DNA from: JAISGQ01 sp045604965
Lineage (GTDB): Bacteria; Bacillota; Clostridia; Oscillospirales; Acutalibacteraceae
Reading direction: 5' to 3'
Assembly (NCBI GenBank): GCA_045604965.1
Contig: JAZUPB010000059.1
Span: 80,516 to 144,515, forward strand
Length of the DNA: 64,000 nucleotides
Below are positions 34,691-43,178 of this stretch, piece by piece (within the stretch, counting starts at the first letter, position 1; each line of letters starts with the position of its first letter). The translations under genes were made by a program, and so were the position numbers. The notes under the pieces were generated by a model. It worked only from the letters and a program-made list of their open reading frames with translations, was not told where the DNA came from and did no database searches.

Positions 34691-34712
34691 TTGTTTTCTG
34701 CAGGTGAGAAAA

Positions 34713-35639
34713 ATGAATAAAGGCAAAGCATTAACACTGATTTCGGTTATCGTGTTTGCTGTGGGAGCGGTGGTAGCACTGCTCCCACTTGCGGCACGAT
34801 TTGGAAACACGGTGGAATCAACTCGTGCCGTTACGATGTATTCAAACAGTGTTGCAGAGCTTGACAGCGAGCAATGCAGTGAGATGCTCAAAGCGGTACA
34901 GCAGTACAATTATGATCTTTCACTGAGAGGAACGAATTTTGTTCTTCCCGACGGAATAAGGGAACAGTATGACAATCTTCTTAACCTTACAGATGACGGC
35001 GTTATGGCATATCTTGACATACCGGATATCAATGTAACGCTTCCTGTATGTCACGGCACAGATGAGAAGGTGCTGAGCACCAGCATCGGTCATCTGGAGT
35101 GGAGCTCGCTGCCTGTGGGCGGTCAGAGCACACACAGCGTGTTATCGGGTCATAACGGCCTGAGAGGCGCAGAGCTTCTGCGAGATCTCGAAAAACTTGA
35201 AAAGGGAGATATATTTTATCTTCGTGTGCTAGAGCAGACACTGGCATATAAGGTTGACCAGATAATCGTGGTAAAACCCGATCAGGTACAGGAACTTATG
35301 GTAGTGGAAAACAAGGACTACTGCACACTTATGACCTGTACTCCTTATGGGCGCAATACTCATCGCCTTTTGGTGCGCGGACAGAGAACAAAGCTGCCCG
35401 ATGATGCACCGAATATGCACCTTACTTCAGATGCAACTCAGATAGAAAAATCAACAATAGCGTTTTTTATTGCGGTTCCCCTGCTGTTTATTCTTGTAAT
35501 AACCGCAGTGGTGCTTTATATGTCAATTGGTGAAGGAGAACGTGATAATGGAAAGAAAAAATACAGGAAAATGCATTTTAGCGCTGATAATATGCCTGAT
35601 CTGCACATTGACAGCGATTCTCCCGGTGAAAGCAGCTGA
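34713..35639 (+). CDS. Class C sortase (pilus polymerase)
   Basis: A 308-residue membrane transpeptidase that links pilin subunits through their LPxTG motifs. An N-terminal helix (about 5-25) and a C-terminal helix (about 245-268) flank the catalytic domain, the two-helix layout of class C. Catalytic residues: His in SVLSGHNGLRG, Cys in CTLMTCTPYGRNTH, and Arg in HRLLVRGQR. ATG 34713 behind CAGGTGAG is used in place of a GTG 9 bases earlier. The tail after the last helix is 40 residues and is encoded by DNA that overlaps the next gene by 92 bp. It directly follows the giant adhesin. Confidence 0.93.
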   Translation: MNKGKALTLISVIVFAVGAVVALLPLAARFGNTVESTRAVTMYSNSVAELDSEQCSEMLKAVQQYNYDLSLRGTNFVLPDGIREQYDNLLNLTDDGVMAYLDIPDINVTLPVCHGTDEKVLSTSIGHLEWSSLPVGGQSTHSVLSGHNGLRGAELLRDLEKLEKGDIFYLRVLEQTLAYKVDQIIVVKPDQVQELMVVENKDYCTLMTCTPYGRNTHRLLVRGQRTKLPDDAPNMHLTSDATQIEKSTIAFFIAVPLLFILVITAVVLYMSIGEGERDNGKKKYRKMHFSADNMPDLHIDSDSPGESS

Positions 35640-36468
35640 TCATATTGATACAAGCAAAAAGGTCAGCCTGACCATTACCTTCAGGCCTGAGGAAATAAGC
35701 GCCTCGGATGTTGAGTTCAAAGCATATAGAGTGGCGTCGGTGAACGAGTATGCAGATCTTACGCTTACTTCGGCGTTCGGAGGACTTGCAGTCGATCTGT
35801 CAAAGCCTGATGAGAGCGTATGGGCAGATGCTGTGACAAAAGCTGAGAGCTATGTTTCCGAAAATGCTATCAAGCCGAATTATACGGCAGTTACCGACGA
35901 GAGCGGCGTTGCAGTACTTTCGGGTATGCCTGTGGGACTGTATCTTATAAAAGGCGACCCGTTCATAAGCGATGCCCACGATGTTTATACTCCTCAGGCA
36001 TATCTTGTTATGTTTCCCAACAGAACAGAGAACGGCGAATGGGAGTATGACGCAGAGTCCGTTCCGAAATATACAAAAAGTGATGAGATCATAGACATCG
36101 AAGTAATAAAAAAATGGAGCGGAGGAAAAGCAGAAGAACGTCCGGAGACAATAACAGTAACGCTTTTCTGCGATGACGTCGAATATGAAACCGTTTCATT
36201 CGGTGATATGAAAAACTGGAAGTATAGTTGGGAAGAGCTCAATGCAAAACACACTTGGACCATTTCTGAAGTGTCTGTAGAGGGTTATACAACAACGATA
36301 GAGCCTGACGGATATAACTTTATAATTACAAACAAGTCTAATGAAATTCTGCCTCAGACCGGCCTGATGTGGTGGCCCATTGTCCTGATTGCTTTTGCAG
36401 GAGTGACGCTGGTTTTCGTAGGTGCTGCTATAATTAAGAAAAACGGAAAAGCTGATGAAAAGGAATAA
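35548..36468 (+). CDS. LPQTG pilin subunit with CnaB domain
   Basis: A 306-residue precursor. A signal peptide (MERKNTGKCILALIICLICT, ending near AAD at about residue 31) leads to a D1-like pilin domain (about 35-170; VGLYLIKGD, VYTPQAYLVMFP) and a Cna_B domain (about 185-265; DIEVIKKWSGG, WSWEELN-type strand, TISEVSVEGYT with the likely isopeptide Glu). It ends with LPQTG, a hydrophobic helix and a Lys-rich tail. ATG 35548 follows AAGGAGA. Its first 92 bases lie inside the sortase gene in another frame. As the smaller LPxTG protein it is the likely repeating or basal pilin. Confidence 0.9.
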   Translation: MERKNTGKCILALIICLICTLTAILPVKAADHIDTSKKVSLTITFRPEEISASDVEFKAYRVASVNEYADLTLTSAFGGLAVDLSKPDESVWADAVTKAESYVSENAIKPNYTAVTDESGVAVLSGMPVGLYLIKGDPFISDAHDVYTPQAYLVMFPNRTENGEWEYDAESVPKYTKSDEIIDIEVIKKWSGGKAEERPETITVTLFCDDVEYETVSFGDMKNWKYSWEELNAKHTWTISEVSVEGYTTTIEPDGYNFIITNKSNEILPQTGLMWWPIVLIAFAGVTLVFVGAAIIKKNGKADEKE

Positions 36469-37048
36469 TCTTATTTTCGGTAAGGTTCTTTTTGTACTGG
36501 GACTGCTCCTCGTGGCATGCGCCTTCGTATATCTTCTTCATAACATAAATGAAGAAAGAAATGCAGGCATTGTATCACAGAAAACAGCAGATATTATGTT
36601 TCAGCAGATGGCGGATGATTCTGCTGAAATATCCGAAGACAATACCGGCGAACAGACATTTATCGATATCGACGGAAAAAAATATGTGGGAATACTGACC
36701 ATCCCAAAGCTTTCCCTTGAATTGCCGGTAATGAAAGAACTCAGCAGTGCAGGGCTCAAATCTGCACCCTGCCGATACTGCGGCAGTATAATAAATGACA
36801 ATATGGTCATTGCGGCTCACAATTATCAGACGCACTTCGGAAATATGAACAAGCTGGTAATAGATGATGAGATTTATTTTACCGAGGTAAACGGCAAGGT
36901 AATACGCTATAGGGTTGCTGAAAAGGAAACCCTTAAACCTTACGAAATAGAGCGTATGACGGAAAGTGATTACGATCTGACGCTTTTCACCTGTACTATC
37001 GGAGGTCGGCTGAGAGTTACTGTCAGATGCGAAAGAGCTGATATATAA
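36455..37048 (+). CDS. Class D-like sortase
   Basis: A 197-residue sortase with one N-terminal membrane helix (about 9-29) and no C-terminal helix, unlike the class C enzyme upstream. The catalytic set is His in VIAAHNYQTHFG, Cys in LTLFTCTIGG, and Arg in RLRVTVRCER. YVGILTIPKLSLELPV is the usual start of the barrel. It overlaps the pilin gene by 14 bp. With two sortases in one locus, the class C enzyme probably polymerises pilins and this one probably attaches the finished fibre to the wall. The division of labour is inferred from well-studied pili. Confidence 0.88.
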   Translation: MKRNNLIFGKVLFVLGLLLVACAFVYLLHNINEERNAGIVSQKTADIMFQQMADDSAEISEDNTGEQTFIDIDGKKYVGILTIPKLSLELPVMKELSSAGLKSAPCRYCGSIINDNMVIAAHNYQTHFGNMNKLVIDDEIYFTEVNGKVIRYRVAEKETLKPYEIERMTESDYDLTLFTCTIGGRLRVTVRCERADI

Positions 37049-37076
37049 GCTTGTGAGAAAACCAAAAACAATAATC

Positions 37077-37117
37077 AAACACCGGTAAATGCGTAATTGC
37101 ATTTGCCGGTGTTTTTG
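37077..37117 (+). terminator. Terminator of the pilus operon
   Basis: A 16-bp stem AAACACCGGTAAATGC / GCATTTGCCGGTGTTT (one G-T pair) with a 6-nt loop and TTTTT end. Confidence 0.92.
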
Positions 37118-37206
37118 CGCAGTACTGCAGCTTTAAAGCTAAAGGTATCAGGCTTGCAGAAATATTTATTCAGTAAAAGCACTGTGTCTTTGTATCGGAA
37201 AAGAAT

Positions 37207-37243
37207 AAAAGCCGTACAACCTTTAAGGTTGTACGGCTTTTTG
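37207..37243. terminator. Second terminator before the GH16 gene
   Basis: Perfect 15-bp stem AAAAGCCGTACAACC / GGTTGTACGGCTTTT with loop TTTAA and flanking A and T runs; works in both directions. Confidence 0.92.
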
Positions 37244-37281
37244 TTTAAGTTCAAAGGCAGTACAAATTTCAGATGCATTAA

Positions 37282-39654
37282 TTATGCTTCAGGATTCTCT
37301 GCCTGAACAGGCGCATCAATAGCCTCAAGTGAGATATTATCAATGCAGATGCGATGTTTTTCCTTAATGCGCAGACCGTTTACAGCACCCATAGATACGC
37401 TCAGTACAGTGTTGGGGTCGCTGAACGGAGCTGTTGCGGGGTTCATCTGGAACTCGATTGTATAGGTCTGATATTCATCTGTAAGCTGGAATGTTTGCTG
37501 ACAGTAGGGAGTCCAGTCATCGCCGTGAATAGAGCCGTCACGCTGGAGAGCGATCATAAAGTGGCGGTTTCTGTCGGATTTTGCATCGAGAGTAAGGCGA
37601 TACCACTGATCCTTAACAAGGCTGATCTTATTCTGCTTGAGCTGAATTTTCCAATCAAGATCACCTGTATCCTCAATAGTGATGTCAAAGGCGTTGTCCT
37701 CAGTCAGTGAGTCTACAACATAAGTTGCCTTTGCGCCGCCGTCTACATAGGGGCTGTAGCTTGCGAGGCCTGCGTTGAAACTGCCGTTCTTTACAGGGCT
37801 GTTTTCCTCAACTCTGACATTGTCGACGTAATATACACCGGGCTCGGTGACTACAATTGCAATATCCTTGTCAAATTCTCCCTCGGGAGTGTTGAATATA
37901 CTGCTGAATGTCTGTTCTGAACCGTTCAGTTCTGTATCAAAGGTGAGACCTGCAATCTGCACAGACAGAATTTTTCCGGAAGGTCCTTCTGTTTCGTAAC
38001 CGATAGCATACTCGGAATCGGGTGCTATGGCAAGATCACTTTGATATACGATTACAGGAGACTCTTTGCTTGTGCCTGCAGGCGCATTTATCATAAGTCT
38101 GCGAATGTTATTTTCGTTGGTTACATATACCTCGGCGTTGCCGTCGGTATTCCAGTACTCCATACGGTTTTCGCCTTCCTGGAATGCACCGTTATAGATG
38201 TGGTTTCCGTCGGAAAGAATAGATTTTGCGTCGGAGTCCAAAATTTCAGAGCCGCCGATTTCTTCGATGCGTACGTTGCTCAGATAGAAAGGCGCAGTTG
38301 AACCGAGGTTTCCGAGATTGTATTCCAGTCGGCTTTCAGGATCGGTGTCAGCTGTGACAGTATAGGTGAATTCATAACGCTTCTTTTCTGAGGTGACCTC
38401 GAAAAGTGTGTCGTTCAGATAACGTATCCAGTTGCGGTTCGGCGCTGATACACAGATTTTTAGTGAACGTGTTTCGTCCGAATAAGCATCAAAGCTGACT
38501 TTGTATGTTATGCCTCGTTTAGCAGGAATACCGGGCTGTACAAGCTGAATACTGTAATCAAGAGTACCGTCGTTCTCAGTGAGAATGGTAAGCTCTCCGT
38601 CTGCAATGGAAGCGGAACCGACACCGCCGCCGGCGGTGAGGAAGAACCAGTTGTCGGTATCGTCCAAAGGTTCAGCCTCGGCAAAATCAGCATTTAAAAC
38701 ATAGTTGCCGGTGCTGTCGGGCTCACGCTGGGTAATTATTTCAACGGGCTTTTTGACGTTTTCATCATAACTGTCCTTCTGGTATACCTTTACATAGTCG
38801 ATAACATATGCCTGATCCTCAAAAGTGGTAGTTTCGTCGGGATAACCTACCCAGCTTCCGCCGATTGCAAGGTTTAAAATAACATAGAAAGGCTGATCAA
38901 AGGGAGCAGGATAGGTTACTGTGCCCTGACCTTCAGTAGTGGAGTGCCAGTCGTTTTCTTCGTGGTAGAGCATACCGTCAATATACCAACGGAGACGTCC
39001 GGGCTCCCATTCAAGAGCGAATGTGTGATATTCGTCGGCAAAGGTGCCCTCAGTGAGCTTGTATGTGCCCTGACTCTGAGAATGAGGGTTGCCGTAATGT
39101 ACGGTGCCGTGAGCTGTATCTGTGCTGTCGCCCATAACTTCCATAATATCGATCTCACCGCAGCGAGGCCACTGACCGTAAAGATTTTCATCGGTAGCCA
39201 TCAGCCAGAATGCAGGCAGGTAACCCTTGCCGGTGGGAACTTTCACGCGAGCCTCAAAAAGACCGTATGTGAAATCACGTTTTCCCTGAGTGTTTACTCG
39301 TCCGGAGGTGTAGGTGGCGTTTCCGTTTTCATCGACCTTTTTCACAGGCTTGAGAACAAGGCTGCCGTCCTCAATATAGATGTTTTCACTGCTGTCAACA
39401 TAGGACTGCCATTCCTCATTGACCCAGCCCGGATCGTGAAGTTCCACGTTCCAGTAGTTTCTGTTAAGATCGCTTTCGTCGAAATTGTCTTCCCATTTAA
39501 GGGTGTAACCGTCATATGAAATATCCTGATTCTGCGGCTCAGGTGTTATTTCGTCCGGGACAGGTTCATCGGTTTCTTTTTTGCACCCGATGAACAAGGT
39601 CATTATCATACACAGTGCAAGCAGAAGGGCTAAAAATCTTTTTCCTGTCAGCAT
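37282..39654 (-). CDS. Secreted GH16 beta-glucanase lipoprotein with three CBM-like modules
   Basis: A 790-residue lipoprotein. The signal ends with lipobox TLFIGC (Cys near residue 24), then a Pro/Glu linker. Residues about 45-300 are a glycoside hydrolase family 16 domain with the catalytic signature GEIDIMEVMG (two Glu and one Asp; about residues 165-174), plus WPR and the YHTFALEWEPGRLRWYIDG strand. The family cleaves beta-1,3 or mixed beta-1,3/1,4-glucans. Three jelly-roll modules of CBM4/9 type follow, each opening with Asn-x-x-Phe (YVLNADF, IYNGAF, VKNGSF) and ending in a YVDNVRV-like strand. ATG 39654 with AAGGAG is preferred over TTG 39660. Monocistronic. Confidence 0.92.
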   Translation of the reverse strand: MLTGKRFLALLLALCMIMTLFIGCKKETDEPVPDEITPEPQNQDISYDGYTLKWEDNFDESDLNRNYWNVELHDPGWVNEEWQSYVDSSENIYIEDGSLVLKPVKKVDENGNATYTSGRVNTQGKRDFTYGLFEARVKVPTGKGYLPAFWLMATDENLYGQWPRCGEIDIMEVMGDSTDTAHGTVHYGNPHSQSQGTYKLTEGTFADEYHTFALEWEPGRLRWYIDGMLYHEENDWHSTTEGQGTVTYPAPFDQPFYVILNLAIGGSWVGYPDETTTFEDQAYVIDYVKVYQKDSYDENVKKPVEIITQREPDSTGNYVLNADFAEAEPLDDTDNWFFLTAGGGVGSASIADGELTILTENDGTLDYSIQLVQPGIPAKRGITYKVSFDAYSDETRSLKICVSAPNRNWIRYLNDTLFEVTSEKKRYEFTYTVTADTDPESRLEYNLGNLGSTAPFYLSNVRIEEIGGSEILDSDAKSILSDGNHIYNGAFQEGENRMEYWNTDGNAEVYVTNENNIRRLMINAPAGTSKESPVIVYQSDLAIAPDSEYAIGYETEGPSGKILSVQIAGLTFDTELNGSEQTFSSIFNTPEGEFDKDIAIVVTEPGVYYVDNVRVEENSPVKNGSFNAGLASYSPYVDGGAKATYVVDSLTEDNAFDITIEDTGDLDWKIQLKQNKISLVKDQWYRLTLDAKSDRNRHFMIALQRDGSIHGDDWTPYCQQTFQLTDEYQTYTIEFQMNPATAPFSDPNTVLSVSMGAVNGLRIKEKHRICIDNISLEAIDAPVQAENPEA

Positions 39655-39719
39655 ATGCAATTGCTCCTTTTATTGAATTGCGCACGTGTTTTTATTCCAA
39701 TGCGCTGAGATATAAAATA

Positions 39720-39748
39720 ATTATATGTCATACGGAGCATACTGTCAA
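39720..39748 (-). promoter_or_regulatory. Strong promoter of the GH16 gene
   Basis: On the minus strand perfect TTGACA (39743-39748) and TATAAT (39720-39725) with a 17-bp spacer, 65 bp before the start codon. The rest of the 430-bp gap to the next gene (39749-40009) shows no recognisable feature. Confidence 0.8.
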
Positions 39749-40009
39749 CGTATGCACATAATATAACATGGGTGAGGCGGTTTTTTGCATATAGTGCGCG
39801 GTAAGCGGAGCACTAAATGTACAGTGCAAACGAATCAAAATAAAGCGATTACGACGGGATATAAAAAAGCAGAAAAGTATAGACTAATGTGTCGAGTCGA
39901 TATTAAGATGGTTTTTCAATAAAAGAAAGTCGTACTGTCAACATATTGGAACCACTTCATTATGGCAAAATAAATGACGGGCTTCAAAGATTTATAAATT
40001 GTTTAAGCC

Positions 40010-40063
40010 AAAAATCCCCTAGACGTATCAATCTGAAATTCTCAGATTATACGCCCAGGGGAT
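40010..40063 (-). terminator. Terminator of the acyltransferase-CapA-SGNH gene
   Basis: On the minus strand a long interrupted stem, ATCCCCT / AGGGGAT outside and ATCTGA / TCAGAT inside, ends in a T run. Confidence 0.75.
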
Positions 40064-40091
40064 AATTTTAAAATAAATAGATGCTGTATGT

Positions 40092-43013
40092 TTAATTTTT
40101 GCCCATATTCTCAAGGGTAAGTCTGCAGTACAGTTCGATACCCTTGTATCTGTTGGGGTGAATATGGTCTACAAGATATTTGCTCTGGATCTCAAACTCC
40201 ATAACATGGGAGATATCTTCATTCGGGTTTGAATACCATAGACCGTTCTCTTCACAATAGTTCTTCAATGCATTGGAATATTCGAGCAGCATTTCATCTC
40301 TCTTTTTTGCAGGCAGTGCGCTGATTCTGTCGTTTTCAAGTGCGCACCACGGTGCAATAAAGGCGATTTCAGCCTCGGGGCTGTCGCTTCTTATTCTCTT
40401 TACAAACCTGTCGATCTCGAAAATATACTCCTCGCTTGTCATTGCGCATATCGACTCATCACGGTAACGAACATCATTTGTTCCGATTGCAACTACATAG
40501 AGAGAATAACCGCTTTCAACCTTGGGGAGAATTGTTTTTACAGTTCCGCCGCCCTTTGATGTACTGCTGTAGTCCTTCAGATAATCCTGTATGGGATTAT
40601 ACCAGCCAAAGCCGCCGTTTTTGGTGCCTTCGGTAATACTGTCGCCTACGAAGCACACTGAATCAGCTTCGGTCAGCAGTGCATAGAATTCACTTTCAAG
40701 TACAGCTTCGGGAAGCTCCATAGGCTGAGCTTTGCTTGCCTGATAGCCTTCTTCGGTCATGAAATATCTTGCCTGTGCACCGTTAGCGGGGACTTTATAT
40801 CCTATCATAACCTCTGTGATATGATTCTGAACTTCCTTGACTCTTTCCAGGTCATCAGTGCTCAGCTGTGATAAGAGCTCCTCGTTATTAAGTATGGAGT
40901 ATATGGGTATCGCCCTGTAATTGCCCGAAATAGCGGACTGTGTCCACATGGGAATAACTGCAGCAGCATCAAGTTTCTTGGTGGTTTTGTCAATATATAT
41001 CTCGACCATTGCGCTTGCATCGCCATTATGCTCGCGATAAATATTTGCAAAGTTACCGGGGCAGTTAACAATTATTTTTGTTTCATCTTGACAGTTTATA
41101 ACCTCTACAGGCTGTACCGAGTGAGTGTGGTCGCTGAGAATTATGTCCGCGCCCAGATTCAGGAATATTTCATTCCAGGTCTTCTGATAGATGTCTGGCT
41201 CGTTTAAGAACTGTGTACCCATATGAGGCATTACAATAATCAGATCAGGATTTTCTTCTTTTGCTTTTTTAAAATCCTGCTCAACACTTTTCTTTACGTT
41301 TTCAAATTCATTGCTGTCGGGAGAAACGATGAAGGATGAAATATAGGAAAGATCACCTGCCAGAAGCTCTTCGGTCTTGTGACCGTTAGTTCCGTATGTG
41401 TATGCAAGAAATGCGATCTTTATCCCGTCGACCTCAATTATTTTAATCTGTTGTTTTTCTTCGGCGTTTCTGTATGAACCGATATGATCGAGACCGTATT
41501 TATCAAGAACATCAAGGGTTCTCATAGCACCTGCAACGTCCTTGTCAAGCAGATGGTTGTTTGCGGTTGTTACAAAATCAAAGCCGGCATTCTTAACATC
41601 TCTTGCAAACTCATCAGGGAAATTCAAAGCAAGTGTTTTATAGTCGCCGTAGTTGCTTGTTGAATATCCGGCGTCCACTCCTGCTGTGGGACCTTCAAAT
41701 ACGCCGATAGCAAGATCCGCATCACTGATGTATTCCTTGGCATAACGGAAAACCTCAGAAAAATCATAGTTTTCGCCGTCATAGCCGTTTTTAACCTGAT
41801 CCTCAAGTAATATAAGGTCGCCTGCAAAAAGCAGTTTTACATCATCGGATATTTTCTCTGACTGATCTGCTGACAGCTGACTATAAATTATATCCTGAGA
41901 TGCTGAGTTGGGCTGTTTTCCGAAACGGAGAATATCCTCAACTGTCACAAGGGAATTTGCAAAGGGTGCTGCAATGAAGACCACTGCAATCAGCAGGCAT
42001 ACGGTCACTTTTATCGGCTTCGAATATTTGCCTTTTTTGTTGAGGAAAATAACGGCGCACAGCTTGTCGGTAAAAGCGTTCATAAACTTTGCTATATACT
42101 TATTGCCGAACAGCACAACGAGGATAAGTGTCAATGCAGCGCAGACAAGTCCAACGATCATCGTGCTGCGTGATTCAAGGAATTTGACGATGAACAGTGT
42201 CGGGAAACGGTGGAAAAGATAGATCCACAGGGAAAAACCGCCTGCTGTTGTTATAAGCGGGAACTTTCTGTTGGGCATTGCAAGGAACATACCCACAATT
42301 ACAAGGGTGGAGATCACAAGTATGATTATACGTCTTATGAGATCTCCTGCAGATTCATAAGAGTTCATAAGCAGATCGTTAGTGCTGTAGTTTAATTTTG
42401 CTGCTGCACCAAGGGTAATGACCGCTGAGACCAGAAGAATCAGCCATCCGAGAAGGCAATGCCATACGCGGCGCTTTTCAATGAAACTGTTGAATTTTTC
42501 GGTGGGGAACTTGTATCCGATAATAAAGAACGGATAGAATGCAAATATTCTTGCCGCTGCAAGCATATTGTCGACATCGGGGAACATACCAACAGCAAGA
42601 GAAATAATAACCGACCATACAACTATTCCTTTTACTGTGGAAAGTTTTTCGGCAGTAAATCGCCATACTATAACAGCAAGGAGATACCAGAGAGAATTAT
42701 ATGGAGTCAGGAATCTAAAGGGAGAAGCATTGACGAGATAGTTCCCTGCCATCATTACAAGACTGAATATGAAGAACAAAGTCAGCAGTCTGAAATGGGA
42801 TTCCGCACTTTTTGATTTCTTGCTTTTGCTCAGATAACCGGTCGTGAATATAAATGCGGGCATATGGAAAAGATATATTGCACGAGTTACTATTCTTATC
42901 AGAGGTATGCTCTGAAAGTCAAACAGGCAGTGCGTAAACACCACAAGTATTATCAGTATGCCTTTGAAATTATCCCAATATGGAATTTTTACCTTTTCTT
43001 TGGTCTGCTCCAT
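40092..43013 (-). CDS. Acyltransferase - CapA phosphoesterase-like - SGNH hydrolase triple fusion
   Basis: A 973-residue protein with three parts. Residues 1-350 are an acyltransferase family 3 membrane domain (ten helices; DNFKGILIILVVFTHC with the catalytic His, FLFHMPAFIFTTGY). Residues about 385-660 are a CapA/PgsA-type metallophosphoesterase-like domain (LLFAGDLIL, FDFVTTANNHLLDKD, SDHTHSVQPVEV, NCPGNFAN). Residues about 780-973 are an SGNH esterase with block I VGDSITEG, block III GTNDVR and block V DHIHPN. An acetyl-type group may be carried across the membrane and then added to or removed from surface polymers by the outer domains. GGAGG precedes the ATG, and it has its own promoter and terminator. 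Domains are seen, substrate unknown. Confidence 0.92.
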   Translation of the reverse strand: MEQTKEKVKIPYWDNFKGILIILVVFTHCLFDFQSIPLIRIVTRAIYLFHMPAFIFTTGYLSKSKKSKSAESHFRLLTLFFIFSLVMMAGNYLVNASPFRFLTPYNSLWYLLAVIVWRFTAEKLSTVKGIVVWSVIISLAVGMFPDVDNMLAAARIFAFYPFFIIGYKFPTEKFNSFIEKRRVWHCLLGWLILLVSAVITLGAAAKLNYSTNDLLMNSYESAGDLIRRIIILVISTLVIVGMFLAMPNRKFPLITTAGGFSLWIYLFHRFPTLFIVKFLESRSTMIVGLVCAALTLILVVLFGNKYIAKFMNAFTDKLCAVIFLNKKGKYSKPIKVTVCLLIAVVFIAAPFANSLVTVEDILRFGKQPNSASQDIIYSQLSADQSEKISDDVKLLFAGDLILLEDQVKNGYDGENYDFSEVFRYAKEYISDADLAIGVFEGPTAGVDAGYSTSNYGDYKTLALNFPDEFARDVKNAGFDFVTTANNHLLDKDVAGAMRTLDVLDKYGLDHIGSYRNAEEKQQIKIIEVDGIKIAFLAYTYGTNGHKTEELLAGDLSYISSFIVSPDSNEFENVKKSVEQDFKKAKEENPDLIIVMPHMGTQFLNEPDIYQKTWNEIFLNLGADIILSDHTHSVQPVEVINCQDETKIIVNCPGNFANIYREHNGDASAMVEIYIDKTTKKLDAAAVIPMWTQSAISGNYRAIPIYSILNNEELLSQLSTDDLERVKEVQNHITEVMIGYKVPANGAQARYFMTEEGYQASKAQPMELPEAVLESEFYALLTEADSVCFVGDSITEGTKNGGFGWYNPIQDYLKDYSSTSKGGGTVKTILPKVESGYSLYVVAIGTNDVRYRDESICAMTSEEYIFEIDRFVKRIRSDSPEAEIAFIAPWCALENDRISALPAKKRDEMLLEYSNALKNYCEENGLWYSNPNEDISHVMEFEIQSKYLVDHIHPNRYKGIELYCRLTLENMGKN

Positions 43014-43081
43014 TTTTCAAACCTCCGTTAACTGTGTTTTGGTTGTCAGAATTTTTTTATACGCAGACAGTTTGTGTTAAT

Positions 43082-43110
43082 ATAATACTGTTGGGAAAGA
43101 ATAATGTCAA
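43082..43110 (-). promoter_or_regulatory. Promoter of the triple-fusion gene
   Basis: On the minus strand perfect TTGACA (43105-43110) and TATTAT (43082-43087) with a 17-bp spacer, about 70 bp before the start. Confidence 0.75.
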
Positions 43111-43139
43111 GACGAGGGAAAATGCATAGTGAAAAGATA

Positions 43140-43170
43140 AAGCTGCGTTGGATTTTATCTAACGCAGCTT
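43140..43170 (-). terminator. Terminator of the flippase/glycosyltransferase unit
   Basis: Perfect stem AAGCTGCGTT / AACGCAGCTT; on the minus strand it is followed by TTATCTTTT. Confidence 0.8.
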
Positions 43171-43178
43171 GGAAATTA

